DNA of 64,000 nt from Marinobacter sp. CHS3-4 (GTDB lineage Bacteria; Pseudomonadota; Gammaproteobacteria; Pseudomonadales; Oleiphilaceae), in contig NZ_JASGBJ010000003.1 in NCBI RefSeq assembly GCF_030053415.1, positions 186,001-250,000 of the forward strand. Reading direction: 5' to 3'. The notes below the pieces were generated by a model. The model had not been told where the DNA came from, made no database searches, and saw only the letters and a program-made list of their open reading frames with translations. The position numbers were made by a program, and so were the translations under genes. This document shows, in pieces, positions 26,819-36,955 of this stretch; positions within the stretch are counted from its first letter, which is position 1; each line of letters starts with the position of its first letter.

Positions 26819-28057
26819 CTAGGCTTTAGGCATCGGCAAATCAGGCAACCCGCTGTCCTTCACGAGCCCCTGCATCAACAACCGAACGCTGTTCTCCCCC
26901 TCACCCATGTGAGCATTCAAACGGCTAAGCTCCGCCATCGTCTCCCGACTGCGACGCAACTTCAGGCTGGTTTCAAAATATTCACGAGCCTTGCCCCACA
27001 ATTCATTGCGCAGACTAAGCCGCCCAAGGGCCAGCAACAGCTCGGCATTATTCGGCCGGTCCTTCAGCCACTGCTCGGCAATCAGCAACTGCTCCTCCGG
27101 TTTCGGACCTCTCAGTCGACCGAACAGATTGATCAGCTCATCACTCCAGTGATTGCGAAGTACCTTGCGCAACAGTGTTTCGGCCTGTTCTTCATCACCC
27201 AGTTCTGCCAACAGACGGGCATACTCACGAATGGTATGTTCATCGCGGCGTAGAAAGCCCGGAAGCTCATCCCAGAGGCGGGTGAGTGGTTCGAGACTGG
27301 CCGACCCGCTTTCTGCCTTGCGACGGCAATCGGCGGCGGCACGCTGCAGAAGGTTTTGCCACACCAGGCGCTCCAGCTCACCCTGTTCGTCTGCATCCAT
27401 CAGATTACGCTTGCGGATTTCAGGCAACAGCCTGGATAGCTCCCGCCAGTCTTCCAGTTTTACGTAGGCGTTTTTCAGCAACTTCAGAACGAACGGGTGA
27501 TGAGGCGCCTGCTTGCGGAGCCTTAGCAGGGTGGCTAGAGCTTGTTCCAGGCGATTGCCAGCCAGTTGGAGCTGAGCCTGGGTGATGCCGACCGCCATAT
27601 CCGAGCCCGGTGTGCTCTCGAAAGCCCGCCGAAGCAGATCATCGACGGATTCATGATCGCCAGCCTCAAACGCGGCCTGTGCCGCCGCTAGATAATTGAT
27701 CAGTGGTGTGTCTGCATGGTCCGCCGATGACACCAGTAACTTGCGCGCCCGGGGCCAGTTGCCTTCTGCCAGCGCCAGCAGGCCCTGAGTCGTGCGGCGA
27801 CGTGCACGACGCTCGTTGCCTTTTTTGAGCCATCCGGAGACCATGCCAGAACCGTGTCTGACGCGGCGGAACAGATTGATGCCGAACACCAGAACGGCGA
27901 CCAGCAGAATCAGCAGCCCGAGCCCAATCCAGAAGTTGGTTTCGATCAGCGTGTTGCCGAGGCTGATACGAATGTAGCCCAGATCGTATTGCAGACCGAG
28001 CGCCAACCCCGCGCCGATCAGAAGTGCAATCAGAACAATCAGCAGAAGACGAATCAT
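26819..28057 (-). CDS. hemY: HemY, TPR membrane protein of haem operon
   Basis: A 412-residue inner-membrane protein of the proteobacterial HemY type, unrelated to protoporphyrinogen oxidase HemY of Bacillus. Two TM helices (about 3-22 and 42-64) frame the N-terminal domain, followed by tetratricopeptide-like helical repeats (ARKLLVSSADHADTPLINYLAA; later LRKVLRNHW and REYFETSLKLRRSRET). It is thought to coordinate late haem enzymes. It overlaps the hemX stop by 4 nt and is the last gene of the minus-strand run. Confidence 0.9.
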   Translation of the reverse strand: MIRLLLIVLIALLIGAGLALGLQYDLGYIRISLGNTLIETNFWIGLGLLILLVAVLVFGINLFRRVRHGSGMVSGWLKKGNERRARRRTTQGLLALAEGNWPRARKLLVSSADHADTPLINYLAAAQAAFEAGDHESVDDLLRRAFESTPGSDMAVGITQAQLQLAGNRLEQALATLLRLRKQAPHHPFVLKLLKNAYVKLEDWRELSRLLPEIRKRNLMDADEQGELERLVWQNLLQRAAADCRRKAESGSASLEPLTRLWDELPGFLRRDEHTIREYARLLAELGDEEQAETLLRKVLRNHWSDELINLFGRLRGPKPEEQLLIAEQWLKDRPNNAELLLALGRLSLRNELWGKAREYFETSLKLRRSRETMAELSRLNAHMGEGENSVRLLMQGLVKDSGLPDLPMPKA

Positions 28058-29208
28058 GCGCCGTCTCCCTCAGTTTGCGAGGCGTTTTCCCCTCGAGAAG
28101 ACCCTTCGGTGTCAGAGGCGCTCTCATTGTTATCGCCGCCCGTGTTAAGCCGGCCGGACAACCTTGCTTTCAGTAATTGCAGCGAGCCACTGATATCCGG
28201 AAGCTCGGGATCGATGTTGCGGCCCGATAGCTCCTGCAGGGTGTCAGAGAGTGCAATGATTTTCGGGTTACTGCTGTCGTACCAGGTATCAATCGCATTA
28301 CTGGCCTTGGTCAGTGCCCGTGTATACAGCGCCTGATTGCCGCGCAGCACCGCCAGTCCAGCTTCCTCCAGCATGAGTTGCAGATTCAGGCGGGCGTAGG
28401 CACTTTGTTCGGGAGAAAGCAGGGGTTTGACGGGCTCATCGAGGCGTCGCACAACGACCACCTGCGCCAACGTCGATTTGACTCCGCTCCAGGCTTCGCC
28501 CCACCAGGTGCTGGCGGCATCACCCCCGATATCGACTTTGCTCTGCGCCAGGGTGCTGGCAAGACGGTCGCTGGCCAAAGCGTCATCGGTCAACTGATGG
28601 ATGCTGTCGATGGCGGCTTCAAGAGTCAGATACAGGCCAGTGCGGTCAACGTCAGTCAGGCCTTTGAGCGTCATCAGTTCCTTCGAAAGCTGCTCTCGTA
28701 CGGGGTAGACGCCGATGTCATCGGATTCTCTCAGCACTTCGTCGGCAGATTCCAGCGCCGACATGGCGCCGCGAATGTCTTTTTCGATCATCAGCCTCTG
28801 ATTGGCGATGCGCAGCAGGTATTCTGCTTCCGCGAGAAGCCAGTCAGTGCGGGTGCGGTTGCCCGCTTCCAGCAGTTCCCGGGCATTGTGGTCAATCTGT
28901 CTCTGTTGGGTGGCGATCAGGTCCCGCTGCTTGGCCAGTTTGTCTTCCAGCGCCTGTATACGCTGACTGCGCTGGTCGCCGGTGCGGCCATACTGTTGCT
29001 CCAGCTGCCGGGTATCCTCCTGCAGCGTGGAAATTGTCTGTTGCATGGCCTGGGTGTTATGCCACTGCTGCCAGCTCCACAGCCCCAGCGCGGTAACAGC
29101 GGCAAAGGCCAGCACAACCAGTATCCACAGTGGCCAGAGCCGCGGACGGGTGGGTTTGTTTTGTTCAATGGTGGCGGGCAGTTGGGCTTTTGATTCGGTC
29201 ACGGGCAT
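28054..29208 (-). CDS. hemX: HemX, membrane protein of the hemCDXY operon
   Basis: A 384-residue protein with a short cytoplasmic Pro/Lys-rich N-terminus, one TM helix (about 27-48) and a long periplasmic part with a coiled coil (about 50-115, QTISTLQEDTRQLEQQYG). It belongs to the HemX family found in haem operons and once called uroporphyrinogen-III methylase by mistake; no SAM-methylase motifs are visible. The C-terminus is Ser/Glu/Asn-rich and disordered. It has a 2-nt gap from hemD and overlaps hemY. Confidence 0.88.
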   Translation of the reverse strand: MPVTESKAQLPATIEQNKPTRPRLWPLWILVVLAFAAVTALGLWSWQQWHNTQAMQQTISTLQEDTRQLEQQYGRTGDQRSQRIQALEDKLAKQRDLIATQQRQIDHNARELLEAGNRTRTDWLLAEAEYLLRIANQRLMIEKDIRGAMSALESADEVLRESDDIGVYPVREQLSKELMTLKGLTDVDRTGLYLTLEAAIDSIHQLTDDALASDRLASTLAQSKVDIGGDAASTWWGEAWSGVKSTLAQVVVVRRLDEPVKPLLSPEQSAYARLNLQLMLEEAGLAVLRGNQALYTRALTKASNAIDTWYDSSNPKIIALSDTLQELSGRNIDPELPDISGSLQLLKARLSGRLNTGGDNNESASDTEGSSRGENASQTEGDGA

Positions 29209-29210
29209 CC

Positions 29211-30041
29211 TTACTTGGTCTTTCCGGAGCTTACGTCAAGGCTGGCCAGTTGCTCGGCTACGGCCGCCACAATGTCATCGTCTGCAAGGCTTCCAGGTAC
29301 GCACGTATGCCGGAAACCGGCTTCATGTGCCTGATTGGCAATCCTTTCAACAGGGACCACCACTAAACTTTTTTCAAGAGTATGGCCGGTATTGTTACCG
29401 AGTAAAATGAGATTATTCAATGTTTCTCCCGACAGCGTGACGACTGCCTCAGGGCCAAAACCGGTGATGGCCTGTTGCAGTGTGGCATCGTCATGTTCCG
29501 GGGCATATCGCCGGTAGAGTGGTAACAGGGTTACCCTGGCGCCGCGTTCCTGCAAGGTGTCTGGTAGTAGTTCGCGACCCTGTTCGCCTCTGACGATCAA
29601 TACCTTTTGGTGCTCAAGGGCAGCCAGTTCGGGCAGCTCGAGCAAGGCCTCGCTGGTGTGGCCGCCGGTTGGTTGACGTGTGTCGAGGCCGTAGGCCGAC
29701 AGAACGCTCGCGGTGCCAGCGCCAACCCCGTACCAGAGAATGCCGGTCGGCGTCTGTGGCCACCAGGTGTCCAGCCAATCGATCAGCAGGGCAGCCGCGT
29801 AGGGGCTGACAGCGATCACGTGTTCGAACTCGTCGATGTTCAGAATCTGCGTGCGAATCACCGGGTCGTCGGTAATGGGCTCGCGTTCCAGCATGGGCAG
29901 GACCTGCACTTCAGCACCGGCCAGTCGGAACGCGCCGGCCAGTCGCTCGGCTTCCGGGCGCGGCCGGCAGATCAGGATCCGACGGCCTGCCAGAGAGCGG
30001 TTATCTGAGGGTGAACTGGCTTCAGGTGGGGGTGTGACCAT
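29211..30041 (-). CDS. hemD: Uroporphyrinogen-III synthase
   Basis: Closes and inverts ring D of hydroxymethylbilane to give uroporphyrinogen III. The 276 residues show the weakly conserved HemD pattern: [40 protein letters not shown] and [12 protein letters not shown] with the two-domain length. The start is ATG 30041, which overlaps the end of hemC by 20 nt; longer readings upstream lie antiparallel in frame to hemC and are spurious. Coupled to hemC. Confidence 0.9.
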   Translation of the reverse strand: MVTPPPEASSPSDNRSLAGRRILICRPRPEAERLAGAFRLAGAEVQVLPMLEREPITDDPVIRTQILNIDEFEHVIAVSPYAAALLIDWLDTWWPQTPTGILWYGVGAGTASVLSAYGLDTRQPTGGHTSEALLELPELAALEHQKVLIVRGEQGRELLPDTLQERGARVTLLPLYRRYAPEHDDATLQQAITGFGPEAVVTLSGETLNNLILLGNNTGHTLEKSLVVVPVERIANQAHEAGFRHTCVPGSLADDDIVAAVAEQLASLDVSSGKTK

Positions 30042-30963
30042 AGATCTCGGCCAGTACTTTATCGGCGCCCATGGCCAGCAGGTCTTCGGCCAGTTCGCGG
30101 CCCAGCTTTTCACCGTCCTTTCGCGGCGCACGACCTTCAACCCGGAAAACCTGGGTGCCGTCTGTCGCGCCGACCAGGCCCCGTAGCCACAACATGTCGT
30201 TGTCTTCCAGCAGGGCGTAAGCGGCGATAGGCACCTGACACCCACCTTCCAGGCGACGGTTAAGTGCGCGCTCTGCTTTCACCCTATCCGAGCTGTCTAC
30301 GTGGTCCAGGGGTTCCAGCATGGCAATCAGTTCGTCGTCGTTCAGCCGACATTCAATTCCCAGTGCACCCTGACCTACCGCAGGCAGGGAAATGCTGTCT
30401 GGCAGGCAGTAGCGAATGCGGTCATGGAAGCCCAGGCGCTTGAGGCCTGAACTTGCCAGCACGATGGCCTGGTAATCGCCGTTATCAAGTTTAGCCAGGC
30501 GGGTATTGACGTTGCCCCTCAGGGTACGAATGACCAGGTCTGGCCGATAGGCGCGCAACTGGGCTTCCCGGCGCAGGCTGGCGGTGCCGACAATGGCGCC
30601 CTGGGGCAGCTCGTCAACGCTGTTGTAGTCATTGCTGACAAACGCATCGGTCGGGTCTTCACGCTCGCAGATCGCGACCAGTCCCAGACCTTCAGGAAAC
30701 TCCATGGGAACGTCTTTCATGGAATGCACTGCCAGGTCGGCGCGGCCGTCCAGCATGGCTTCTTCCAGCTCTTTGACGAACAGGCCTTTGCCACCAATCT
30801 TGGACAGCGGGACGTCCAGAATCTTGTCGCCCTGGGTTTTGATCTTGACCAGCTCTACGGTCACGTTGTTGTGCAGGCGCTCCAGCTCGGATTTGATGAA
30901 TTCTGCCTGCCATAGCGCGAGTGCGCTGCTGCGGGTTGCGATACGTAAGGTTCGGTTTGCCAT
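30022..30963 (-). CDS. hemC: Porphobilinogen deaminase (hydroxymethylbilane synthase)
   Basis: Polymerises four porphobilinogens on a dipyrromethane cofactor. The 313 residues match E. coli HemC in numbering: catalytic Asp84 in HSMKDVP and cofactor Cys242 in [12 protein letters not shown]. Other conserved parts are [26 protein letters not shown] and [14 protein letters not shown] 30963 fits the family start better than the upstream in-frame ATG at 30999. It lies downstream of algR on the same strand, as in Pseudomonas. Confidence 0.96.
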   Translation of the reverse strand: MANRTLRIATRSSALALWQAEFIKSELERLHNNVTVELVKIKTQGDKILDVPLSKIGGKGLFVKELEEAMLDGRADLAVHSMKDVPMEFPEGLGLVAICEREDPTDAFVSNDYNSVDELPQGAIVGTASLRREAQLRAYRPDLVIRTLRGNVNTRLAKLDNGDYQAIVLASSGLKRLGFHDRIRYCLPDSISLPAVGQGALGIECRLNDDELIAMLEPLDHVDSSDRVKAERALNRRLEGGCQVPIAAYALLEDNDMLWLRGLVGATDGTQVFRVEGRAPRKDGEKLGRELAEDLLAMGADKVLAEIYGHTPT

Positions 30964-31071
30964 GTTGCCTGTTGCCGCGGACTGAGAAATGTATGCCAAG
31001 GGTACTCTTTGTCAGGCGATTTGTGGAGCCGGTCGGTGCCTGTTGTGGTGATATTGCGGCTACGTCAGCGG

Positions 31072-31824
31072 CTAGCTGCTCTGCTCTTCCAGCCACTGCT
31101 TTACCTGGGCGGTGTGTCTTCGGCTGACGGGCAACTGGCCTTTGCCGTTGGTCAGGTCGACGGCGTGCTGGCCATCGCGGTTGCGGATAAGGCCCTGGAT
31201 GTAACGGGTGCCGACCAGCGTCTGGCGGTGAATCCGGAGTAGGTGCTGGGGGTAGGTATTTTCGAGCTCTTTGAGGGTGAAGTCGGTCACCGTTTCGCCC
31301 CGTGAGTGATGAATGGTGACGTATTTATGATCGGCTTCGCAGTGGGTGATAGCACTGAGGTCGATCAGCTCCGTGCCGCGATGAGTTTTGACCGCCAACT
31401 GTTCATCGCCAGCCTCGTCCCGCTGGCTGAGGCTTTGCATCTGTAGTCTGTTCACTCTGTCAGCACGGTTCAATGCGTCGGCAAGTGCTTCCTTGCGCAC
31501 GGGCTTGAGCAGATAAGCGACAGCGTGTACCTCAAACGCCTGAATGGCGTAATGGTCATAGGCGGTACAGAAAATCAGCGCGGGAGGCGTGTCGAGCTGC
31601 GCAATGCGTTCGGCCGCCTCCATGCCATCCATGCCCGGCATGCGAATATCCAGAAGCAGCAGATCCGGATTGAGTTCTGCGATCTTTGTAAGCACGTCTT
31701 CGCCATCGGCGGCCTGACCACATACGTGGTAGCCAGGCAGTGCATCCACCAGTCGGCCGATGCGTTCCCTGGCCAGTGGTTCGTCATCTGCGATGAGAAC
31801 GCTGCGGCTGTGCTTTTCCGGCAT
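31072..31824 (-). CDS. algR: LytTR response regulator AlgR
   Basis: A DNA-binding response regulator that in Pseudomonas controls alginate, twitching motility and other surface traits. The receiver domain (about 7-125) has the acidic pair DD (12-13), phosphoacceptor Asp59 in LLLLDIRMPG, and the Lys in LLKPV. The C-terminal LytTR domain (about 145-245) has ADHKYVTIHH and RIHRQTLVGTRYI. ATG 31824 has AAGGTGAT upstream on the minus strand; a GTG at 31836 overlapping the algZ stop is the alternative. It is followed by hemC. Confidence 0.92.
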   Translation of the reverse strand: MPEKHSRSVLIADDEPLARERIGRLVDALPGYHVCGQAADGEDVLTKIAELNPDLLLLDIRMPGMDGMEAAERIAQLDTPPALIFCTAYDHYAIQAFEVHAVAYLLKPVRKEALADALNRADRVNRLQMQSLSQRDEAGDEQLAVKTHRGTELIDLSAITHCEADHKYVTIHHSRGETVTDFTLKELENTYPQHLLRIHRQTLVGTRYIQGLIRNRDGQHAVDLTNGKGQLPVSRRHTAQVKQWLEEQSS

Positions 31825-31832
31825 GGGTTCAA

Positions 31833-32939
31833 TCACCTTTTGCTGGCGGGTGGTTCGTTGGCTCCTGCCTTCTGCCAGGGCAGGCGCATGGTGACAGTAT
31901 AGATATCATTCTGGTGGCTGTGTTTCAGTACCGCTGGTTCGCCGAACAGGGCGGCCAGCCGCGATTGAATATTCCCCAGCGCCATGCGGTTGCCTTCGTG
32001 AGTGCGCTGGTCTTCTGCGGGGCGCGGATTCTGTACCATTAGATAGACCGAATCGCCCTTGCGGTAAGCCTCAATTTTGACCGTGCCCCCTTCGGGGCGT
32101 GGCTGAATGCCGTGGTAGATGGCGTTTTCAACCAGTGGTTGCAGGGTCAGCGGGGGAATGGCCTGTTGCTGCAGGCCATCGGCTATTTGCCAGTCCAGGG
32201 TCAGGCGGTCTCCGAGGCGAAGCTGCTCAATGGCCAGGTAGCGACGGCATAGATCCAGTTCATCATCGAGTGGAATCAACCGGTCGCCGGTACGAAGGCT
32301 GGCACGGAACAGTTCGGATAAATCCAGTACCGCGTCCTCTGCCCGTTCGGGATTGATGGTGATCAGGCTGGCGATGGTGTTCATGCTGTTGAATAGAAAG
32401 TGAGGGTGAATGCGTGCCTGCAGTGCCGTAAGACGGGCGTGCATTTCCGCTTCCTGTTGTTGTTGCCACTGAAACTGAAGGTAGAAATACCGCAGAACCA
32501 TCAGTGTGATGAGCAGCGCCAGCAACATGTTTTTGGCCACGTCCCGCCAGGCATCGGCGGAGGTGTTCTGGTGAAGAACACCGCCGGCGAACAGGCTGAA
32601 TGCCAGCACGTCCAGAAGCACAATCAGCACGATGATACTGGTGGCCATGGGGACGGATTGCCGGGCCAGCCAGTTGCGCAGCACGCAGATGGCGGCGGCG
32701 CTGGTCAGCACCGTCCACTGGATAAACAGCGACAGTAACCCGAAGTAGTGCCATTCGATCCAGCCCTGAGTCGCCTGAACAACGGCCAACACCAGCGACA
32801 GCAGCTCGCCGGTGACCACCAGCATGAAAACTGCACGCACCCGGCAAAGATCCGGAATGTAAAAATCGGTGCCGCCTACCCCCGGTAGAGGAACCGCGCG
32901 TTCTCTGGCCTGCCGCACAGTGATATAATCCCGCCTCAT
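31833..32939 (-). CDS. algZ: LytS-type sensor histidine kinase AlgZ (FimS)
   Basis: A 368-residue inner-membrane kinase partner of AlgR. Several TM helices fill about residues 36-155. The His_kinase domain has ARIHPHFLFNSMNTIASL with His180 as probable phosphoacceptor, then LQPLVENAIYHGIQP as N-box. The G-rich ATP lid is reduced, as in the AlgZ/FimS group. Its stop overlaps or abuts the algR start. Its 5' end contains the likely argH promoter on the other strand. Confidence 0.9.
   Translation of the reverse strand: MRRDYITVRQARERAVPLPGVGGTDFYIPDLCRVRAVFMLVVTGELLSLVLAVVQATQGWIEWHYFGLLSLFIQWTVLTSAAAICVLRNWLARQSVPMATSIIVLIVLLDVLAFSLFAGGVLHQNTSADAWRDVAKNMLLALLITLMVLRYFYLQFQWQQQQEAEMHARLTALQARIHPHFLFNSMNTIASLITINPERAEDAVLDLSELFRASLRTGDRLIPLDDELDLCRRYLAIEQLRLGDRLTLDWQIADGLQQQAIPPLTLQPLVENAIYHGIQPRPEGGTVKIEAYRKGDSVYLMVQNPRPAEDQRTHEGNRMALGNIQSRLAALFGEPAVLKHSHQNDIYTVTMRLPWQKAGANEPPASKR
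32921..32929 (+). promoter_or_regulatory. Extended -10 promoter for argH
   Basis: TGATATAAT is a perfect extended -10 (TG-N-TATAAT), without a clear -35 box. It would start transcription about 57 nt before the argH start codon. It lies inside the first codons of algZ on the opposite strand. Confidence 0.5.
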
Positions 32940-32992
32940 TTCATTTACGTTCCCGCAGAATAATGCCGGGCTGTCAGCAGGAAAGATAGACC

Positions 32993-34399
32993 ATGACCGA
33001 TCAGAGCATGACCGATCAAAACACCAGCGCCGAAAAACCCTGGGGCGGTCGATTTACGGAGCCCACCGACGCCTTTGTGGAACGGTTCACGGCTTCCGTC
33101 GGCTTTGACCAGCGTTTGTACCACCACGACATTACCGGTTCCATTGCCCATGCCACCATGCTGGCAGAAGTGGGTGTGCTCACTGAAGAAGAGCGCGATG
33201 CCATCATCGAAGGCCTGAAAGGCGTGAAGGCGGACATTGAGGCAGGCCAGTTTGACTGGTCGGTCACTCTGGAAGACGTTCACATGAACATCGAGGCCAA
33301 GCTGACAGAGCGCATCGGCATCACCGGAAAGAAGCTTCACACCGGGCGCAGCCGGAATGATCAGGTTGCTACGGACATTCGCCTGTACCTGCGGGACGAA
33401 ATCGATGCCATTACCGAAGAGCTGAACCGGTTGCAGAATGGCTTGCTAGACCTGGCCGAGCGCGAGGCAGCGACCATCATGCCTGGCTTTACCCATCTGC
33501 AGACGGCCCAGCCGGTTACCTTTGGTCACCACTTGCTGGCCTGGTACGAAATGCTGGTGCGGGATGCCGAACGCCTTCAGGACTGCCGCAAACGGGTTAA
33601 TGTCATGCCACTGGGTGCGGCGGCACTGGCCGGTACCACCTATCCGATTGATCGGAGCATTACGGCACGGCTGCTGGGTTTTGACCGGCCCAGTGAGAAC
33701 TCTCTGGATTCGGTCAGTGATCGGGATTTTGCCATCGAATTCTGCAGCTTCGCGGCCCTGTTGATGACCCATCTGTCCCGCTTCAGTGAAGAGCTGGTGC
33801 TTTGGACCTCGGCCCAGTTTGATTTTATCGACCTGCCGGATCGTTTCTGTACAGGCTCTTCCATCATGCCTCAGAAGAAGAATCCGGACGTGCCGGAATT
33901 GGTGCGTGGCAAAACCGGCCGGGTGAACGGTCATCTGATCAGCCTGCTTACCCTGATGAAAAGCCAGCCGCTGGCCTACAACAAGGACAACCAGGAAGAC
34001 AAGGAGCCGCTGTTCGACACTGTCGATACCGTTAAGGGCTGTCTGAAAGCCTATGCCGATATGGTGCCTGCCATTGAAGCCAAGGCAGATAACATGCGCG
34101 TGGCGGCCAAGCAGGGTTTCTCAACCGCAACGGATCTGGCGGATTACCTGGTGAAGAAAGGCGTGGCGTTCCGCGACGCCCACGAGATTGTCGGTAAAGC
34201 CGTGGCCTTTGGCGTATCTGAGGGCAGGGACCTGTCCGAGATGACCACGGCAGAGCTGGCCGGATTCTCGGATGTGATCGGTGAGGACGTATTCGATGTG
34301 CTCACTCTGGACGGATCGGTACAGGCCCGCAATCATCTGGGGGGAACTGCCCCGGATCAGGTCCGCGCAGCTGTTGCACGGGCACGTTCGAGTCGGTAG
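32993..34399 (+). CDS. argH: Argininosuccinate lyase
   Basis: Last step of arginine synthesis: argininosuccinate to arginine and fumarate. The 468 residues carry WGGRF near the start, [25 protein letters not shown] and the fumarase/ASL signature [11 protein letters not shown] (about 288-298). AGGAAAGA precedes ATG 32993. The N-terminus contains a short in-frame duplication, MTDQS then MTDQN, from a 15-nt tandem repeat, so a second start at 33008 is also possible. Divergent from algZ, as in Pseudomonas. Confidence 0.96.
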   Translation: MTDQSMTDQNTSAEKPWGGRFTEPTDAFVERFTASVGFDQRLYHHDITGSIAHATMLAEVGVLTEEERDAIIEGLKGVKADIEAGQFDWSVTLEDVHMNIEAKLTERIGITGKKLHTGRSRNDQVATDIRLYLRDEIDAITEELNRLQNGLLDLAEREAATIMPGFTHLQTAQPVTFGHHLLAWYEMLVRDAERLQDCRKRVNVMPLGAAALAGTTYPIDRSITARLLGFDRPSENSLDSVSDRDFAIEFCSFAALLMTHLSRFSEELVLWTSAQFDFIDLPDRFCTGSSIMPQKKNPDVPELVRGKTGRVNGHLISLLTLMKSQPLAYNKDNQEDKEPLFDTVDTVKGCLKAYADMVPAIEAKADNMRVAAKQGFSTATDLADYLVKKGVAFRDAHEIVGKAVAFGVSEGRDLSEMTTAELAGFSDVIGEDVFDVLTLDGSVQARNHLGGTAPDQVRAAVARARSSR

Positions 34400-34409
34400 C
34401 TGATACCCG

Positions 34410-36854
34410 TCAGCCGCCGATTCTGCCCGTAGTCAGCGTGACCTCTGCCGGCTTCAGCTCGTCCAGCGGGCGGGGCCGGCAAAGCCGGAAGCCCTGGCCG
34501 TAGTGAACCCCCAGAGTTCTGACCTTCCTGAGCGCGTCGTCGTCTTCGATGAAGGTTGCAACAGTCGCTTTGCCGGCTGCCTCTGCAATCTTGTGCAGCG
34601 CTTCCACCATCACCTGCTGGACGGGGTCGTCGTTCAGATGTTCCATGATGTTGTGGTCCAGCTTGATAATGTCCACTGGCAGGCGCGCCGCCAGCCGATA
34701 GCTTTCAACCGAGGCCCCTGCGCCGTCCAGTGCCACCTTGCAACCGACTTCGTGCAGGGTGTCGCAAAGCACGGCAACTTCGTCGGGGTATTGGGTGGCG
34801 TGTGACTCGCGGATCTCCAGGCAGAAAATCTCAGGCGCGAACGGTAGGTTCTTCAGGGCATTGGCCATGAAGTCTCCGAACTTGTCGTCGAGGACGGTCG
34901 CAAGCGAAAGATTGAAGCCGCAATATTTCAGCCTTGGTTCCAGTAATTTATGTCGACCAAGCCAAGCCAAGGTTTGTTGGATGACTTGCCGATCCAGCTT
35001 TTTGGACAGATCAAAGCGCTCGGCAATCGGCAGGAACTGGTTTGGTTGCAGTATTTCGTCATCTTCTGTCTGTCCCGGAACACGCACCAGAATTTCAATA
35101 TGATCACCCCAGGTAGCGCTGGCGACGGGTTTCAACGTCTGGTATTCCAGAATCAATTTGTTTTCGTCCAGTGCGTGCTGGATGCGTGCCAGCAGCTTGT
35201 TGCTGGTGCCTTCGTCAATGTCGTGAGACAGGGCCTGCGCTGCGTGAATCCGGTTCCGGCCTGAGGTTTTTGCCGTGTGGCACAGGTCTGCAGCCTGGGT
35301 CAGCAGTTGCTCAGGATCTGCAGGCGCGTGGCTGCCCATGAACAGAAGGCCGCCGCTAGCGGTGGTCTGAAGCTGCTTGTCCTGCCAATTGAAGACGAAG
35401 CCACGGATCAAGTCGAGAATCTCATCAGCAATAGCGCGGGCTCTGGGTTCGGGGCAGTTCTCAATCAACAGGGCGAAGGTGTTGCCAGACAATCGGGCCA
35501 ATGCGTCCCGTTGACGTACCTTGATACCAAGGTTGCTGGCCAGTTCCCGCAGGTAGCGATCGCCCACGCCCTGGCCTGCGGATTCGTTGAAACTTTCAAA
35601 TTCGTCCAGGTCCAGAAATAGCAGGCTGTCGGCGCCATCGCGGCGGGCCTTCTGTTTCGAGGAGCGCTTCAGTATCTGCAGGAACGTCTTGCGGTTGATC
35701 AGTCCCGTGACCGGATCGTGCTTGAGTTGGCTGTCGCCGGCGGCAGAATGCTGATGTCGACTGCTGATATCCCGGGCAACCTGAACCGCACCAGTGACTT
35801 CGCCATGGGAATCCATCAGGCGCTGGTAGTGAATCTCATAGAGCGGTAGTCGTTCTTCCCGGTCTGCCAGAGGGAGCTCGACAACGAAGCTTTCACGTTC
35901 GAATGCACGCTGCCAGAGTCGCTCGCTAAGCCTGCGCTCATTGGGGAAATCTTCCATCAGGGCTGATAGGTTGTCGCCCGGTTTTGGCATTTGTCGGTAG
36001 ATTTGCTGAAATTTTTTGCTGAAGGCCGTATTGAAACGCAGGAAGTTGAGGTTTCTGTCCACGGCAAGAATGAGGTCCTCCGTGGCGTTCATGGTGGCGT
36101 CCAGCAAAAGATCGGATTGCTCCCGATCCAGGACCCGGTGGTACTCGTGGGTCTGGTCGACCATCGTGCCACCCACTCGTTGAATGCGCTCTCCGGTTTT
36201 CAGTGCGCGACCTGTAAGTTTGACCTGCCGTACGTTCTGGCGTGCAGTCGACAGAGCAACTGGAATGCTGAATGGCTGTCCTGTGCGGATGCAGCGTCGT
36301 ATGAGTGCCCGAATCCTGCTCTGGCTTTCCTGAGAGTAGAACATCGCCTGTTCAGGGGTGATTGAGCTGCCCGGTCGAAGCTCCAGGAGGTGGTACATGC
36401 CGTCGGTCCAGATGACCTCGTTGCTGGCAATGTCCAGCTCCCAGACTCCAAAGCTCGCCGAATTCTCTGCGAGGCGCATCAGACGAGGATCAATCGGCGC
36501 TTGATTGCGCTGGGTGATGCGGGCGCTGGCGGCCTGGTCCGAATCATTGACCTGAACGCTGAGCCCCAGGCTGGCTGTGAAGAAAAATCCCTCTTTGTGG
36601 CGGAAAGTGATCAGCACAGGTTCGCCATTTTCAAGCTTCTGCCGATGGGTCGGTACGAACGGGTCGTCCTGCCGTGCCGCCAGTATGGTATTGACCTTTC
36701 TGCCTTCCAGTTCGCGGCTGTCATAGCCAAGCACCCTGTCACAATGGTTGTCCGCCGAGACGATCTCGCCGTTGTCATCAATTCTGATCAGGGTACGGCG
36801 TTCGCTCTGGGGAGAGTTCTCGGAAGGATTGCGACGGATGAAAAATTCTTTCAC
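34410..36854 (-). CDS. PAS-GGDEF-EAL protein with degenerate catalytic sites
   Basis: An 814-residue soluble protein with about three PAS-like domains (roughly 15-115, 130-235 and 250-365), then GGDEF and EAL folds. The GGDEF motif is SGNTF (456-460), so cyclase activity is unlikely, but the I-site RQRD (447-450) is intact at the right distance. The EAL motif is EIL (587-589). FNLS and LEIRES are kept, but the DDFGTG loop is DGAGAS (710-715) and the EGVET segment is TFIED, which removes metal- and water-activating acids. I infer a cyclic-di-GMP receptor or scaffold, like FimX or LapD, not an enzyme. It is divergent from cyaA and convergent with argH. Confidence 0.85.
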   Translation of the reverse strand: MKEFFIRRNPSENSPQSERRTLIRIDDNGEIVSADNHCDRVLGYDSRELEGRKVNTILAARQDDPFVPTHRQKLENGEPVLITFRHKEGFFFTASLGLSVQVNDSDQAASARITQRNQAPIDPRLMRLAENSASFGVWELDIASNEVIWTDGMYHLLELRPGSSITPEQAMFYSQESQSRIRALIRRCIRTGQPFSIPVALSTARQNVRQVKLTGRALKTGERIQRVGGTMVDQTHEYHRVLDREQSDLLLDATMNATEDLILAVDRNLNFLRFNTAFSKKFQQIYRQMPKPGDNLSALMEDFPNERRLSERLWQRAFERESFVVELPLADREERLPLYEIHYQRLMDSHGEVTGAVQVARDISSRHQHSAAGDSQLKHDPVTGLINRKTFLQILKRSSKQKARRDGADSLLFLDLDEFESFNESAGQGVGDRYLRELASNLGIKVRQRDALARLSGNTFALLIENCPEPRARAIADEILDLIRGFVFNWQDKQLQTTASGGLLFMGSHAPADPEQLLTQAADLCHTAKTSGRNRIHAAQALSHDIDEGTSNKLLARIQHALDENKLILEYQTLKPVASATWGDHIEILVRVPGQTEDDEILQPNQFLPIAERFDLSKKLDRQVIQQTLAWLGRHKLLEPRLKYCGFNLSLATVLDDKFGDFMANALKNLPFAPEIFCLEIRESHATQYPDEVAVLCDTLHEVGCKVALDGAGASVESYRLAARLPVDIIKLDHNIMEHLNDDPVQQVMVEALHKIAEAAGKATVATFIEDDDALRKVRTLGVHYGQGFRLCRPRPLDELKPAEVTLTTGRIGG

Positions 36855-36892
36855 AGAAGGGATTCCTCAGCGCTTTTCTTTTTATGTCGGTT

Positions 36893-36922
36893 TTGCCACG
36901 ATTCGTTCATCATACTCATAAT
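36893..36922 (+). promoter_or_regulatory. Sigma-70 promoter for cyaA
   Basis: TTGCCA (36893-36898) and CATAAT (36917-36922) each differ from consensus at one position and are spaced by 18 nt. Transcription would begin about 27 nt before the GTG start. Confidence 0.55.
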
Positions 36923-36955
36923 AATAAATGAAAGAACCATTCTCCCGGAGCCAAA

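Noticed and set aside
30042..30245. N-terminal extension of HemD into hemC
   Set aside because: It reads hemC in another frame; the translation is not HemD-like before ATG 30041.
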